From NCBI RefSeq assembly GCF_014697355.1, contig NZ_JACJRQ010000008.1, forward strand, positions 62,001 through 126,000: DNA of 64,000 bases. The letters run 5' to 3'. Shown in pieces: positions 46,803-56,632 of the stretch (within the stretch, counting starts at the first letter, position 1; every line of letters starts with the position of its first letter). Made by a program: the position numbers and the translations under genes. The notes below the pieces were generated by a model. That model was not told the origin of the DNA. It saw nothing but the letters and a program-made list of their open reading frames with translations, and ran no database searches. The stretch is from Nostoc calcicola FACHB-3891. GTDB taxonomy: Bacteria > Cyanobacteriota > Cyanobacteriia > Cyanobacteriales > Nostocaceae.

Positions 46803-46857
46803 TGCATAATTCCCTTTGACATTATTTCTACGCCTTTATTGGCCAAATTAAAATAGA

Positions 46858-47205
46858 CTATTCCTTACGTTGAAAACCATTAGACACAAAAAATTTGTAT
46901 CCAACATACACTAACACTGCTAAAAGTGCCAGACTGATTACAGATGCAACCAGTTTAAACACTGCTTGCGCGATCGCCAAGCCCAATAGCACTCCTGCAC
47001 CTGAAACTACCAGTTTTTTTGTTCCTGATAAACTGCCAAACCAGATCCGAAATCGCTCCAGTTGCAAGTTTAAGTTAGCAAAACTAAACTCAGATGTCCG
47101 TTTTTGTTCTGGTGATTGGGGAACCACCTCAGGTAACGAATTAATCTCTGCCTCTAGCTTATCGAGGCGACGCTGCAAGTCTTCTTCTCTTTGAGGATTC
47201 ATCAA
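46858..47205 (-). CDS. hypothetical membrane protein (115 aa)
   Basis: An N-terminal charged coiled-coil piece (EEDLQRRLDKLEAEINSL) precedes a membrane region at about 65-105 (VVSGAGVLLGLAIAQAVFKLVASVI... in two helices), with a short basic tail. It is similar in layout to small thylakoid-anchored proteins but no family is certain. It lies 55 bp upstream of the RDD gene on the same strand and may be co-transcribed. Confidence 0.7.
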   Translation of the reverse strand: MMNPQREEDLQRRLDKLEAEINSLPEVVPQSPEQKRTSEFSFANLNLQLERFRIWFGSLSGTKKLVVSGAGVLLGLAIAQAVFKLVASVISLALLAVLVYVGYKFFVSNGFQRKE

Positions 47206-47635
47206 TTTTTTCTACCTCAGCTAGGACACTTGTTCAACAACATACCAATTCAATTCTATTTTGGTGGTTGTGTTAGTGATTTTAGCTAATGTCTGTGTGT
47301 GCAAGACCTTTTTCGGTAGGGAAAAATTATGTTTTTTTCTTGTTATTTTTTAGCCGACTTTCTAGACTTGGTATTATTACTGATATAAGATGTAAAAAAT
47401 ATGATAAACGCAAATTTTTAATGATGAAGTGTTAAATTTACTACATTATTAATAATGACTGATTAAATCAATTCATGAACGATGCATTTATAGCTCAGAC
47501 TTTTCTAAATTTCTATAAACAATCCTCAATTCGAGAGTATTAAAGGATACGGCAGCTTTTGGAACAAACTAGGAATTGCTGTCGTCCATTGAATCAGAGT
47601 ATATATAATTATGTTGCTCTAGAAATATCTGGAGC
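47206..47635. promoter_or_regulatory. divergent AT-rich intergenic region
   Basis: 430 bp between the starts of divergent genes. It is AT-rich with no repeat, RNA gene or ORF that I can support. It should hold both promoters. Confidence 0.45.
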
Positions 47636-48076
47636 ATGAATAAAATGAACACGCTTAGGCTACTGACAATTGTTCCTACAGCTTTGGCGATGAGTTTGAC
47701 GATCGCTGAAGCTAATTTAGCACAGACACCACAGATTGAAATTAATCGGAATTTGCAACCAGATCCGGTAATTTTGAACGGAAAGTCTGGGGGATCTGTC
47801 AAAAGCAACTGTGGCAATATCACCACTGCACCCAATCAAATTATTCAGGTTACAGAGTCACTGCCTTATTTACGATTAACAGTAGAAAGCCAAGGTAAAC
47901 CAACGCTGCTGATTGACGGTCCTGGAGGAAAGTTTTGTGTACAAGCAGATAGTTACTCTGGAGGCAAGCCAGAGCTTTCTGGTTACTGGCAGGCAGGAAT
48001 CTACTCACTGCATGTAGGCGAACTCTCTGGGCAACAGTATAACTACATCCTCTCAATCTCGCAACAAAAAAAATAG
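47636..48076 (+). CDS. secreted hypothetical protein (146 aa)
   Basis: A signal peptide is visible (MNKMNTLRLLTIVPTALAMS, cleavage probably after the region ending in EANLAQT). The mature part of about 115 residues is beta-rich, with two Cys (SNCGN and KFCVQ) that could form a disulfide, and a pattern LRLTVESQGKPTLLIDGPGG resembling pre-peptidase C-terminal-like domains. No enzyme motif. Periplasmic or outer-surface location is likely. Confidence 0.7.
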   Translation: MNKMNTLRLLTIVPTALAMSLTIAEANLAQTPQIEINRNLQPDPVILNGKSGGSVKSNCGNITTAPNQIIQVTESLPYLRLTVESQGKPTLLIDGPGGKFCVQADSYSGGKPELSGYWQAGIYSLHVGELSGQQYNYILSISQQKK

Positions 48077-48106
48077 TCATTTATGATGGGGAGATGAGGG
48101 AGATTG

Positions 48107-48178
48107 GGAAAAGGTTAAAGGGTAAAGGGTAAAGGGATAAATTTAACCTTTTCCCCTTACCCCTTACCCTTTCCCCAG
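48107..48178. terminator. inverted AAAGGGT repeat tract between convergent genes
   Basis: ggttaaagggtaaagggtaaaggg (about 48113-48136) is complementary to ccttttccccttacccctt (about 48146-48171). It sits between the stops of two convergent genes and could form a long imperfect hairpin acting on both transcripts. Confidence 0.45.
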
Positions 48179-48201
48179 TCTCCATACCCAATGCCCAATG
48201 A

Positions 48202-48573
48202 CTAATCTTCCAATGATTGGGTTGGGACTTCAACTGCTTTAACATCAATAGTGCCTGCTGGTGTAAGGCGCTGAAAATGACTATTTTGTACTAGCAACGA
48301 CTCACCACAGTTAGGACACTGTACCTGGCTGTTATTTAAACCTGTAAATTCATATCCACATACTGGACACCGATCGGCAACCAAGTTGCGTTGCAGCCAC
48401 CAACGAAAACCAAAGAAAGCCACAATGGGTGCCAAGAACAGCAACCCAAAAATAATTAGCAACGAATTAACTAACCAACCCAGGCCCAGTGATGCTAGCA
48501 ACCAAAAAACTGCTAGCAGAGTGAGCCAGGGGCGGAGATTTAAAAGATTCAATTGGAATGACTTAAAGCTCAT
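48202..48573 (-). CDS. small membrane protein with zinc ribbon (123 aa)
   Basis: Two adjacent hydrophobic segments (about 16-32 and 34-55) are followed by a cytoplasmic zinc ribbon: CPVCGYEF then CPNCGES about 17 residues later. A short C-terminal tail ends in acidic residues. The family is not named. It could anchor or sense at the membrane. It is upstream of the glycosyltransferase end but not tightly linked. Confidence 0.72.
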   Translation of the reverse strand: MSFKSFQLNLLNLRPWLTLLAVFWLLASLGLGWLVNSLLIIFGLLFLAPIVAFFGFRWWLQRNLVADRCPVCGYEFTGLNNSQVQCPNCGESLLVQNSHFQRLTPAGTIDVKAVEVPTQSLED

Positions 48574-48624
48574 TTTTTAAATATGGTCCTGCTCTCCCTC
48601 TAGGATAGCGATTTTGGCCATTAG

Positions 48625-49812
48625 TCATTTGTCATTATGACTCAAAACTGAGGATTGAAGCAGCTGTTGCAAGTTCAACCCAAACGCATCCAAGCCAAAC
48701 AGAGCGATCGCTTGTTCTCGTAACCACTGCCCGTCACACCGCTGGTCATTGCCTTGGAGCATTTCTATACAAGCTGCTGCTACAGCGTCAGGATTGCGGT
48801 GTGGTACTCGCCATCCCAACTTACCATCCTGCAAGGGGTCAGCCGATCCATCGTCGTCACCTGATAACACAGGTACTTGACAAGCCATTGCCTCTAAATA
48901 AACGATGCCGAAGCCTTCTTGGGAAGGCATAATATAGGCATCAGCAAGGCGATAATGTTCCATCAATTCTTCTGTGGCGACGAAACCAGCAAACACAACG
49001 CGATCGCTCACACCTAAATATGCAGCAAGTTGAGCTAATCGCGGTTGGTCATCACCACGACCAATTACCAAATATTTTACTTCTGGGAAAACTTCGGCGA
49101 TTTGTGGTAGAGCGCGAATCGTCACATCCACACCTTTGTAAATATCCCCTGACCACAGCCGCGCCACTGTCATTAACACCTTAGCACCAGTTAAGTTATA
49201 CTTTTTAACTAATTCTGGTTGTTTGTCACCAGGGGTAAATTTATCCCCATCAATCGCACAAGGCATCATCTGGATCGTTTTGGGGTCTAGACCATTGGCA
49301 ACACAAGCGCGATCGCGGCTGTAGCGACTAATTGTCCAAATTTTTGCTGCTGATGCTAGGGCGTGACGTTCTTGATTTTTCAGCGGTTCCCAGACTTCTT
49401 TACCGTAAGTTAGCACGGTGTAGGGAATCCCCAAAGGTTGGCAAAGGGTTTGGATTAATACTGCTAAGTTAATGTGACCGCAAAAAACTTGTTGCGGACG
49501 GTTTTGCAATAGACACTTGAGTAAGGCGGCTGCCATTTTGACTCTCCCCAATTGGGGAGAGTGATTTTTAAAGTAATGAAATTTTAAATTTTCGTCTTCA
49601 AAATAATTTAAGCAATTCTGATTATCTCGCAGTAAAAAGACTTCCGCCTTGTAGCCTTGATTTAATTTCAGATAAGCTCGAAAAATATCTTTTATGTATG
49701 ATTGAATACCACCTTCCTGAGCAAAAATTTCTAAGAACACGAAGACGTGGTTAGTTTTTTTGTTAACTTTATTACCTAATTTTAGGTTTTCTGTCACTGT
49801 AGTAATGAGCAT
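48625..49812 (-). CDS. glycosyltransferase family 4 (GT-B) protein
   Basis: A 395-residue GT-B fold enzyme. The N-terminal acceptor half includes EIFAQEGGIQSYIKD. The C-terminal donor half has VLMTVARLWSGDIYKGVDV and the family signature GFGIVYLEAMACQVPVLSG, including the conserved Glu pairing. It transfers a sugar, probably mannose or a GDP-mannose-derived sugar, to an exopolysaccharide or lipid. The GDP-mannose dehydratase gene is 10 bp upstream on the same strand, supporting a GDP-sugar donor. Confidence 0.92.
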   Translation of the reverse strand: MLITTVTENLKLGNKVNKKTNHVFVFLEIFAQEGGIQSYIKDIFRAYLKLNQGYKAEVFLLRDNQNCLNYFEDENLKFHYFKNHSPQLGRVKMAAALLKCLLQNRPQQVFCGHINLAVLIQTLCQPLGIPYTVLTYGKEVWEPLKNQERHALASAAKIWTISRYSRDRACVANGLDPKTIQMMPCAIDGDKFTPGDKQPELVKKYNLTGAKVLMTVARLWSGDIYKGVDVTIRALPQIAEVFPEVKYLVIGRGDDQPRLAQLAAYLGVSDRVVFAGFVATEELMEHYRLADAYIMPSQEGFGIVYLEAMACQVPVLSGDDDGSADPLQDGKLGWRVPHRNPDAVAAACIEMLQGNDQRCDGQWLREQAIALFGLDAFGLNLQQLLQSSVLSHNDK

Positions 49813-49822
49813 GTTTGATTAT

Positions 49823-50812
49823 TTATACTCGTGGCAAGGGAGCGATAGCACCGCTTTCTAATCGTTCTAAATCTGTTTTTACCATTGTTTCTAAAAGTTC
49901 CTTAAAGCTGACTTCAGGTTCCCAACCAAGGTTTCTTTTAGCTTTACCAGGATTGGCAACTAATTGAAAATGCTCGTCTTGCCGCAATAAATTAGTATTA
50001 ATAACTACATGGTTTCTCCAATCCAATCCTACAGATTCAAAGGCTGTGGCTACTAAGTCTCTCACGCTGTGTAACTCACCTGTGCCAATCACGTATTCTT
50101 CAGGTTCGTCTATCTGCAACATTCGCCACATTGCTTCTACGTAATCTCCAGCAAACCCCCAATCCCGTTTGGCATCTAGGTTACCCATCTCTAAGGTGTC
50201 AGTCAAACCCAATTTAATTGATGCAACTGCTAAAGAAACTTTGCGTGTGACAAACTGAGGTGCGCGTAGAGGAGACTCATGATTATATAAAATTCCGCTA
50301 CAGGCAAATAGTCCATAGCGCTGTCTGTGATGCACCATTGTCCAGTGGGCGTGCATCTTGGCAGCAGCGTAGGGATTTTTCGGACGAAAAGGAGTTTCCT
50401 CATCTTGAGGTGAAGACAAGACATCGCCAAACATTTCTGAACTACTAGCTTGATAAAATCTGGTAGACAAACCAACCTGTCGTACTGCTTCTAAGAGCCT
50501 AGTGGCCGTACCAGTTATCAGATCTAGGGTTCCCAACGGGTCATTCCAGGAATCTGGTACAAAACTCGGAGCTGCTAAATTATAAATTTCTTGGGGACGC
50601 AGTTGTTCAACAGCGGTCAACAGCGCCATGCTATCCCTCAAGTCTACGGTAAAAATTTCTACCTGATTTGCCAGTGTTCCCAATTTTGTCAAATTCGGTT
50701 GTCGGTGCGGGGGTACTAATCCTACAACTCGGTAACCCCGACTGAGGAGTAAATGGCTGAGATAGTAGCCATCTTGACCAGTAATTCCTGTAATTAGGGC
50801 TGTCTTATTCAT
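49823..50812 (-). CDS. gmd: GDP-mannose 4,6-dehydratase
   Basis: A short-chain dehydrogenase/reductase that converts GDP-mannose to GDP-4-keto-6-deoxymannose, the first step to GDP-fucose or GDP-rhamnose. The NAD(P) motif is ALITGITGQDGYYLS, the catalytic Ser/Thr lies in ASSSEMFG, and YxxxK is in NPYAAAKMHAHW. RDWGFAGDYVEAMW is typical of Gmd. 329 residues is normal. It is followed after 10 bp by the glycosyltransferase gene, so the pair likely supplies and uses a deoxysugar for envelope polysaccharide. Confidence 0.93.
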   Translation of the reverse strand: MNKTALITGITGQDGYYLSHLLLSRGYRVVGLVPPHRQPNLTKLGTLANQVEIFTVDLRDSMALLTAVEQLRPQEIYNLAAPSFVPDSWNDPLGTLDLITGTATRLLEAVRQVGLSTRFYQASSSEMFGDVLSSPQDEETPFRPKNPYAAAKMHAHWTMVHHRQRYGLFACSGILYNHESPLRAPQFVTRKVSLAVASIKLGLTDTLEMGNLDAKRDWGFAGDYVEAMWRMLQIDEPEEYVIGTGELHSVRDLVATAFESVGLDWRNHVVINTNLLRQDEHFQLVANPGKAKRNLGWEPEVSFKELLETMVKTDLERLESGAIAPLPRV

Positions 50813-51267
50813 ATTTTGTCCCCTGTGTCTTCTATCTCTTTAAGCACTAAATGGCACTTGTTGGAGAACAAAAATAAGACTCTCAACACTGCTGACAAAT
50901 ATTAACAAAGGAGGTTCTATAACTCGAATGCTGTCTTTACTGTATTTACTAATTCTTTTTATACAAGAATACTCTTTGAGTTTTCACCAAAAGATCGTAA
51001 TAGTTAAGCAATTTCACCGAAAAAACATATTACTCCAATTCACATATTGTTGAAAAAGTAGTATACTGTTGCCAGTCAAGTAACTGCATATTTGAATAAG
51101 TACTGCTTATTAATAATACTTTTATTTGCAAATGTATAACTTAACATAAGCCAAAAACCATCTTGGCGCTACATCTGTATAGGTCTTGTAAAAAGGGAAA
51201 GGTAGCGATTACCCTAAACCGAAGCAATTGCTACATACTTTCCACAAAATCTCAAACTGTATCAAAA
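50813..51267. other. gene-free AT-rich stretch upstream of gmd
   Basis: 455 bp with the gmd promoter side at the left and the end of the anti-sigma-type gene at the right. No ORF, repeat or RNA structure could be supported. Confidence 0.45.
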
Positions 51268-51756
51268 TCATTTTTGCTTTGGAGTATCCTTGACTGCTTC
51301 ACTTGAACTTTTGTACTTTTGTACTTTTGTAGAATATTTGACGATCAGCAGACAATTTCTACCATCTGCACGACGTTCGTACACCACACGGTCTGTCAAA
51401 CGCCGGAGGATAAACCATCCATAGCCGCCTATTATAAGACTACCCGGCTTTGGCTCTGGGATCGTATCAGGATTGAAAGGTTTTCCATAATCCCAAATCC
51501 TAATTTCTAGGCGGTCAACCCACAGATAAACGTCAATGTCAATGGTTGTTTCCGGTGGTAAAGCATGATGAGCGTGACGAACAGCGTTAGTAAAGCCCTC
51601 TGCTAATACTATATTCAGTTCGGCGAATTGAGTTTGCGACCAGCCAAGTTGGGATAAATGTTGCAGGAAAAATTGCTTAAACCATTCTTGCACCTGGTTG
51701 AAGAGGCTGAGCTCGCTCTTAACCGTCAGATGGTCTTGCTGCACTATGGTAAGCAT
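51268..51756 (-). CDS. anti-sigma-factor-type ATP-binding protein (RsbW/SpoIIAB-like)
   Basis: The ATG at 51756 (MLTIVQQDHLTVK) is chosen; the frame extends to 51915 with a hydrophobic stretch that does not belong to the family. The 162-residue product has a GHKL ATPase domain: N-box NIVLAEGFTNAVRHAHH, G1 WDYGKPFNPD, and G2 GGYGWFILRRLTDRV. It probably acts in a partner-switching pathway with anti-sigma antagonists or phosphatases. No partner gene is adjacent. The tail KVQKYKSSSEAV includes a small repeat-derived piece. Confidence 0.85.
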   Translation of the reverse strand: MLTIVQQDHLTVKSELSLFNQVQEWFKQFFLQHLSQLGWSQTQFAELNIVLAEGFTNAVRHAHHALPPETTIDIDVYLWVDRLEIRIWDYGKPFNPDTIPEPKPGSLIIGGYGWFILRRLTDRVVYERRADGRNCLLIVKYSTKVQKYKSSSEAVKDTPKQK

Positions 51757-52245
51757 TAACTTTGGCTTCAATAAAAGTAGACCCAAGTTGCTAGTGATTA
51801 AATTTTGTGCTTTTTGCAAAATTTGTCTGACATCTAAAAATATAAATTGACATATTCTGCCTATCAAAATACAAAACATGAACAATTTTCGCATTCCGAG
51901 GGTTGTAACTAGCAATTTACGTTAAGGTAAGTGAAAAATGTTTGTATTTGTTGACCGTGCCAATTTTAGATTTTAGATTAAAAATTTTAGATTAAAAATT
52001 ATTTCGGTTGATGCCCCTACCTCTGTCGGCGGAACAAATCCTTACGATCCAAAATTTAAAATCCGACCCTCAATAGCGTCCCTTACGCGTCTCGTACAGA
52101 AGCCTTAGCTGACTGCTTTAAGCGTTGGCTTAGCCTTTCCTTCGCGTTACGCCTTTGAAAGAGAAGAGAAGGCTTTACGCTTCGCTATCAAGCCCCTAAC
52201 CAGAGTGGTCTGTTTCAATCCAAAATCTAAGCTGGACTATTAAAA
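51757..52245. repeat. gene-free stretch with TTTTAGATT and GCGTTACGC-type repeats
   Basis: ATTTTAGATTAAAAATT units lie at about 51963-51998. A mosaic of short palindromic repeats with CTTACGCGTCTCGTACAG and CGCGTTACGCCTTTGAAAG pieces occupies about 52081-52190. The left part may be a transcribed leader of the anti-sigma-type gene. No gene was seen. Confidence 0.6.
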
Positions 52246-52307
52246 TTGACGCCTGTTATTTTTTTCAAAGCACATTTTCATATGCTTTCAAAATTCACAG
52301 GCGTCAA
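52246..52307 (-). terminator. probable petBD terminator
   Basis: An 11-bp perfect stem TTGACGCCTGT (52246-52256) with ACAGGCGTCAA (52297-52307) encloses a smaller hairpin AAAGCA/TGCTTT (52267-52272 with 52283-52288). It begins 20 bp after the petD stop on the minus strand and is followed by AATTTTAAT. The A run before it makes a T run on the other strand. Confidence 0.65.
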
Positions 52308-52327
52308 AGCACTTTTTTGAGACTAAT

Positions 52328-52810
52328 TTAGAATAGTCCCAAAGTCAAAGATTTATCCAATGGCAAGGCAGCACCAATACCCAGCCACAGGGTGACAAGA
52401 GTGCCAAAGAGAAACACTGTGGTTGCAACTGGGCGGCGGAAGGGGTTTTGGAATTTATTGACGTTCTCAATAAAAGGAACGAGGATTAGCCCCAAGGGTA
52501 CGGAAGCCATTGCTAACACTCCTAAAAGTTTATTAGGAAGCGATCGCAAAATTTGGAAAACTGGATACAAGTACCACTCCGGTAAGATTTCCAATGGTGT
52601 GGCGAAAGGATTTGCTGGTTCACCAGTCATCGCGGGGTCTAGCACAGCTAGAGCCACAATCGCAGCGAATGAACCCATAATCACGATGGGAAACACGTAA
52701 AGTAGGTCATTAGGCCAAGCTGGTTCACCGTAGTAGTTGTGACCCATACCTTTAGCCAGTTTGGCTCTTAACTGGGGATCGCTGAGGTCAGGTTTTTTCT
52801 GTGTTGCCAT
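52328..52810 (-). CDS. petD: cytochrome b6-f complex subunit IV
   Basis: A 160-residue thylakoid membrane protein of the cytochrome b6f complex. The ATG at 52810 ([15 protein letters not shown]) matches the conserved N-terminus; the longer frame to 52861 is not used. Three hydrophobic helices and the Qp-site PEWYLYP motif ([14 protein letters not shown]) are visible. It follows petB by 260 bp on the same strand, as usual in cyanobacteria, and a terminator hairpin follows it. Confidence 0.97.
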   Translation of the reverse strand: MATQKKPDLSDPQLRAKLAKGMGHNYYGEPAWPNDLLYVFPIVIMGSFAAIVALAVLDPAMTGEPANPFATPLEILPEWYLYPVFQILRSLPNKLLGVLAMASVPLGLILVPFIENVNKFQNPFRRPVATTVFLFGTLVTLWLGIGAALPLDKSLTLGLF

Positions 52811-53069
52811 TTTTAAATGTGCTCTCCTGCTTAAGTTGATTAAAGCATTTGTGAAAGCCATCGGCTACTAGGCAACCCTAGCAAGCGGCAAGCAGCGTTG
52901 TGTCTGTCTACGGTCAGCCGCCTAGAGGGCGTCTAAAGCTTTTGGCAAGGTATGCAAGTGTTTGTTTTTTTTGTAACTTATGTACAACTAATTTCTTGTG
53001 TTTCATAAGTTTAGAACAAACAACTCGATCTGGAAACTGACAAATGTTGCCTTTTGCTAATCCCTGAGA

Positions 53070-53717
53070 TTACAAAGGGCCCGAAATGCCTTGTTTGCGG
53101 ATCATCAAGAAGTGAAACAGCATGAAGACTGCAATTAACCAAGGCAAAACAAAGGTGTGTGCGCTGTAGTAACGAGTCAGTGTTGCTTGACCAACACTAG
53201 AACCACCACGCAGGAGGTCGGAGATCAGAACACCAACCACGGGAATTGCTTCTGGTACGCCGCTAACGATTTTCACAGCCCAATAGCCAACTTGGTCCCA
53301 AGGCAGGGAGTAGCCGGTAACTCCAAAGGAAACTGTGATTACAGCCAGGATGACACCACTGACCCAGGTCAGTTCGCGGGGCTTTTTGAAACCACCAGTC
53401 AGGTAAACCCGGAAGACGTGCAAAATCATCATCAATACCATCATGCTGGCAGACCAGCGATGGATGGAGCGAATTAGCCAACCGAAGTTCACTTCAGTCA
53501 TAATGTACTGAACTGAGGAAAAAGCTTCAGCGACTGTTGGCTTGTAGTAGAACGTCATGGCAAATCCAGTGGCAAACTGGACTAGAAAGCAAACCAGGGT
53601 AATTCCACCCAGGCAGTAAAAGATATTGACGTGGGGAGGGACGTACTTGCTAGTAACGTCTTCGGCGATCGCTTGAATCTCCAGGCGTTCTTCAAACCAG
53701 TCGTAAACGTTGGCCAT
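53070..53717 (-). CDS. petB: cytochrome b6
   Basis: A 215-residue core subunit of cytochrome b6f with four membrane helices. The heme His pairs are in [24 protein letters not shown] and [11 protein letters not shown]...[11 protein letters not shown]. Cys35 (NIFYCLGG) is the attachment site of heme c-n, characteristic of b6 rather than cytochrome b. It carries electrons from plastoquinone to plastocyanin in photosynthesis and respiration. Upstream of petD and divergent from ctpA. Confidence 0.98.
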   Translation of the reverse strand: MANVYDWFEERLEIQAIAEDVTSKYVPPHVNIFYCLGGITLVCFLVQFATGFAMTFYYKPTVAEAFSSVQYIMTEVNFGWLIRSIHRWSASMMVLMMILHVFRVYLTGGFKKPRELTWVSGVILAVITVSFGVTGYSLPWDQVGYWAVKIVSGVPEAIPVVGVLISDLLRGGSSVGQATLTRYYSAHTFVLPWLIAVFMLFHFLMIRKQGISGPL

Positions 53718-54233
53718 ACAATCTCAAGTTCCTAAGAATCGGTTGCGTTTGATAAATTCCGAAGTGCTAAATCGGCGACGAAAGTTTTAAGGGTTCCAAG
53801 CCTCGGCATCTTGCGAGTTCGGCTTTAGGTGTTCCCCCACCAGATGCCACAGGCTAGAGTAGCAGCATAATCCTTTGTGGACTTTCTTGAAGCCGCCGAG
53901 TCGTGACTTCTCTCCCAATGAGCAATTTTGGGATTTTAGTAAAGGGGGCTTTTTTGTTTTGTCAGCTTTCAGGGTGGTAGGAGTTTTCAGAAACTTTACA
54001 CTCTGTAAAGATGGAATGTATTGCGATCTCGTTATGCTCCAACACACAAAATGCTGGACACAAAGTAGATTTTATCCTTTGCTGAGTGGGATGAACTGCA
54101 TCGGTTGAGTAAACAACTTGATGAGAAGAATGCACCACTTCTATAAAAAAAGTAACATAATCGAGAGATAGATTTCATCAACAACAGGACAACTGGGCAT
54201 TTCTAGGCAATTTGGGTTGAGGTGGAATTGATA
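53718..54233. promoter_or_regulatory. divergent promoter region petB / ctpA
   Basis: 516 bp between the two divergent starts, with no gene of its own. GAGGTGG, about 10 bases before the ctpA ATG at 54234, is a good ribosome-binding site and decides that start. Short frames here (for example minus 53787-54047) have no family likeness. Confidence 0.55.
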
Positions 54234-55478
54234 ATGGGGTTCATGAACAAACAGTTTTTTCGAGTTGGATTTTCACTGGTAATGGCGTTTTGCTTGGCCT
54301 TGGGTACAATTACTCAGCCAGCACTGGCTTTGACAGCACAACAAAAGCTGGTTTCTGAAGTTTGGCGAATTGTCAATCGTACTTATCTGGATGAGACGTT
54401 TAATCATCAAAATTGGGCGACAGTCCGGCAAAAGGTTTTGGAGAAGCCGCTTAGCGACTCCAATGCGGCTTATACGGCGATTCAGACGATGCTCAAGAGC
54501 CTTGACGACCCTTTTACCCGCTTTTTAGACCCAGAACAGTACCGCAGCTTACAGGTCAACACTTCTGGGGAACTGACAGGGGTGGGATTACAAATTGCTC
54601 TCAATACTGAAACTGGGAAGTTGGAAGTAGTGGCTCCCATCGCAGGTTCACCAGCAGAAAAAGCGGGGATAAGACCACGCGATCGCATTCTCAAAATTGA
54701 AGGTGTTCCTACTGAAAATCTCACTCTTGATGAAGCTGCGACGAAAATGCGCGGGCCGAGTGGCAGCCTTGTGACTCTCGTCATCGAACGAGACGGAGAG
54801 CCAGAAACGGAAATTAGATTGACGCGCGATCGCATTGCTCTTAATCCTGTGGTTTCCGAATTGCGTGTTTCTGAGCAGGGTACGCCCATTGGCTATCTTC
54901 GGCTGACTCAATTCAATGCCAACGCCTCCACGGAATTGGCAAACGCTATTTCTAGTCTAGAAAAAAAAGGTGCTGCTGCCTATATTCTAGATTTGCGAAA
55001 CAATCCTGGGGGCTTATTACAAGCCGGAATTGAAATCGCCCGTCTGTGGTTAGACTCCGGCACTATTGTCTACACTGTTAACCGACAAGGCATTCAAGGT
55101 AGTTTTGAAGCGTCTGGCCTAGCCCTGACGAGCGACCCTCTGGTGATTTTGGTGAATCAAGGAACTGCCAGTGCTAGTGAAATTCTTGCCGGCGCACTCC
55201 AAGATAATGGGCGTGCCCAACTTGTAGGTGAAACTACTTTTGGTAAGGGTCTAATTCAATCTTTGTTTGAATTATCAGATGGTTCGGGTTTAGCTGTGAC
55301 AATTGCTAAGTATGAAACTCCTCAACATCGGGATATTAACAAACTAGGTATTAAACCAGATAAAGTGATTTCCCAAGCAATCCTCAACCGCGAACAGATT
55401 GGCACAACTGCGGATCTGCAATATCAAGCAGCACTGGAACTATTGAGGGAAAATTCGGTTGTTGCGGGAAAGACATAA
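54234..55478 (+). CDS. ctpA: carboxyl-terminal processing protease (S41)
   Basis: Periplasmic/lumenal serine protease that trims the C-terminus of precursor proteins such as photosystem II D1. The ATG at 54234 has GAGGTGG upstream; a GTG at 54222 and an ATG at 54243 are alternatives. A signal peptide (hydrophobic region followed by QPALALTAQ) comes first, then a PDZ domain (GELTGVGLQIALNTETG through KIEGVPTENLTLDEAATKMRGP), and the catalytic domain with the Ser in NQGTASASEILAG and the Lys in TTFGKGLIQS. Length is normal. Placement opposite petBD recurs in related cyanobacteria. Confidence 0.94.
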   Translation: MGFMNKQFFRVGFSLVMAFCLALGTITQPALALTAQQKLVSEVWRIVNRTYLDETFNHQNWATVRQKVLEKPLSDSNAAYTAIQTMLKSLDDPFTRFLDPEQYRSLQVNTSGELTGVGLQIALNTETGKLEVVAPIAGSPAEKAGIRPRDRILKIEGVPTENLTLDEAATKMRGPSGSLVTLVIERDGEPETEIRLTRDRIALNPVVSELRVSEQGTPIGYLRLTQFNANASTELANAISSLEKKGAAAYILDLRNNPGGLLQAGIEIARLWLDSGTIVYTVNRQGIQGSFEASGLALTSDPLVILVNQGTASASEILAGALQDNGRAQLVGETTFGKGLIQSLFELSDGSGLAVTIAKYETPQHRDINKLGIKPDKVISQAILNREQIGTTADLQYQAALELLRENSVVAGKT

Positions 55479-55803
55479 AGAGTTAGGAGTTAGGAGTTAG
55501 GAGTTTGTCTGATTCTGAGTCTCTGACTGGGAATGACCAAATAAATATTGTTATCCGATGGGATTTTAACGTGCAGCTGCCTATAAATACCAGCATATCT
55601 AGTAGGTACTTTTAGGCAAGCTGTACTTTATAGGACTTACGCACCCTCAAAACTAGAGCCTTCCAGCAAACGCAACAGCTTTGTGTGCTGAACTTGCTTT
55701 TTGTCAGTAACTATGAGATGTTCTGTCTGAGATTTAAAATACTGTATCTCTGTCAAATTACTGTAAATTAATGATAGGTAGCAGAGTATATAAACTTTTT
55801 GAC
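55479..55803. other. gene-free stretch after ctpA
   Basis: An agttaggagttagg STRR lies at about 55479-55504. The rest is AT-rich and holds the promoter of the secreted chorismate-mutase-like gene. An upstream ATG at 55771 in frame with that gene is a possible alternative start. Nothing else was seen. Confidence 0.5.
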
Positions 55804-56490
55804 ATGAATTTAAGTTTTTTCAGAAAGCATCCACTGTTGTTTGTCATCATAATTTTTTTTGGGCTTTTTTTCAGTAGTACAGTAGTTGCTGCCAACTTAA
55901 AATTATATTTCGCTGCTCAGAACTCTCGATCGGTAAAATTAGCAAATTCGCAAGTTATTTGGATTGCAGATCAACAGCTACCTGTAGATAAATTACTAAA
56001 ATTGATCCAGCAGCGATTGCTAATTGCACATGATGTAGCCCGGTGGAAATGGAATAACAAACGTCCTATTGAGGATCTAAAGCGCGAACAAGAGTTACTA
56101 TTAAAGGTTAGACAACAAGCAAAAACTCATAGTCTAGAACCTGATACAGTTGCAGCATTTTTTCAAGCACAAATAGATGCAGGAAAACTCATCCAAACAG
56201 TTGATTTTAAAAACTGGCAAAAGCAAGGTATTAAATCTTTTCCTAACGTACCAGACTTAAACCAAACATTACGACCATCGTTAGATAAATTAAACACAGA
56301 ATTTGTCTTTGCTTTAACAGAACTGACTCCTGTTCTAGGTTGTCCGCAGATACAGGAATTAATTCAGTCACGCTCTCAGGTGATTATTCGGGGAGATGGC
56401 ATTGATCTGCAAGTACAAAGCCTAGCAATTTCACCTCTGCTGAAATTTCAAAGCGCTTCTTGTAAAGTAGTTTCTCACACGGCTCGATAA
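55804..56490 (+). CDS. probable secreted chorismate mutase (AroQ-gamma type)
   Basis: From the ATG at 55804 the product starts with a signal peptide (MNLSFFRKHPLLFV onward, cleavage near TVVAAN). The region LLKLIQQRLLIAHDVARWKW, then PIEDLKREQELLLKVRQQA and DTVAAFFQAQIDAGKLIQ resembles the secreted AroQ-gamma chorismate mutases, with the Arg (QQR), Lys (WKW), Arg (KREQ) and Gln/Asp positions of the active site in place. About 200 mature residues is longer than simple AroQ, as expected for the gamma class. Function in the periplasm is unclear since chorismate is cytoplasmic. Assignment is from memory of the family pattern. Confidence 0.7.
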   Translation: MNLSFFRKHPLLFVIIIFFGLFFSSTVVAANLKLYFAAQNSRSVKLANSQVIWIADQQLPVDKLLKLIQQRLLIAHDVARWKWNNKRPIEDLKREQELLLKVRQQAKTHSLEPDTVAAFFQAQIDAGKLIQTVDFKNWQKQGIKSFPNVPDLNQTLRPSLDKLNTEFVFALTELTPVLGCPQIQELIQSRSQVIIRGDGIDLQVQSLAISPLLKFQSASCKVVSHTAR

Positions 56491-56632
56491 ACTAGGGTTC
56501 TAGAACCGTTGTAGAGTTGTTCATTGATAAGATATCCGGAAATATTCAACATAGTACTAAATCCTCAAGACTTCAGATTTAGTATTCCCAGATCGTAGAA
56601 TTGATTTATTCTGTTGCGAGGGAACCTATCCT

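Noticed and set aside
53787..54108. Short frames in the petB-ctpA gap
   Set aside because: No conserved features, overlapping on both strands and located in a promoter region.
54482..54911. Antisense frames opposite ctpA
   Set aside because: Shadows of a well-supported protease gene.
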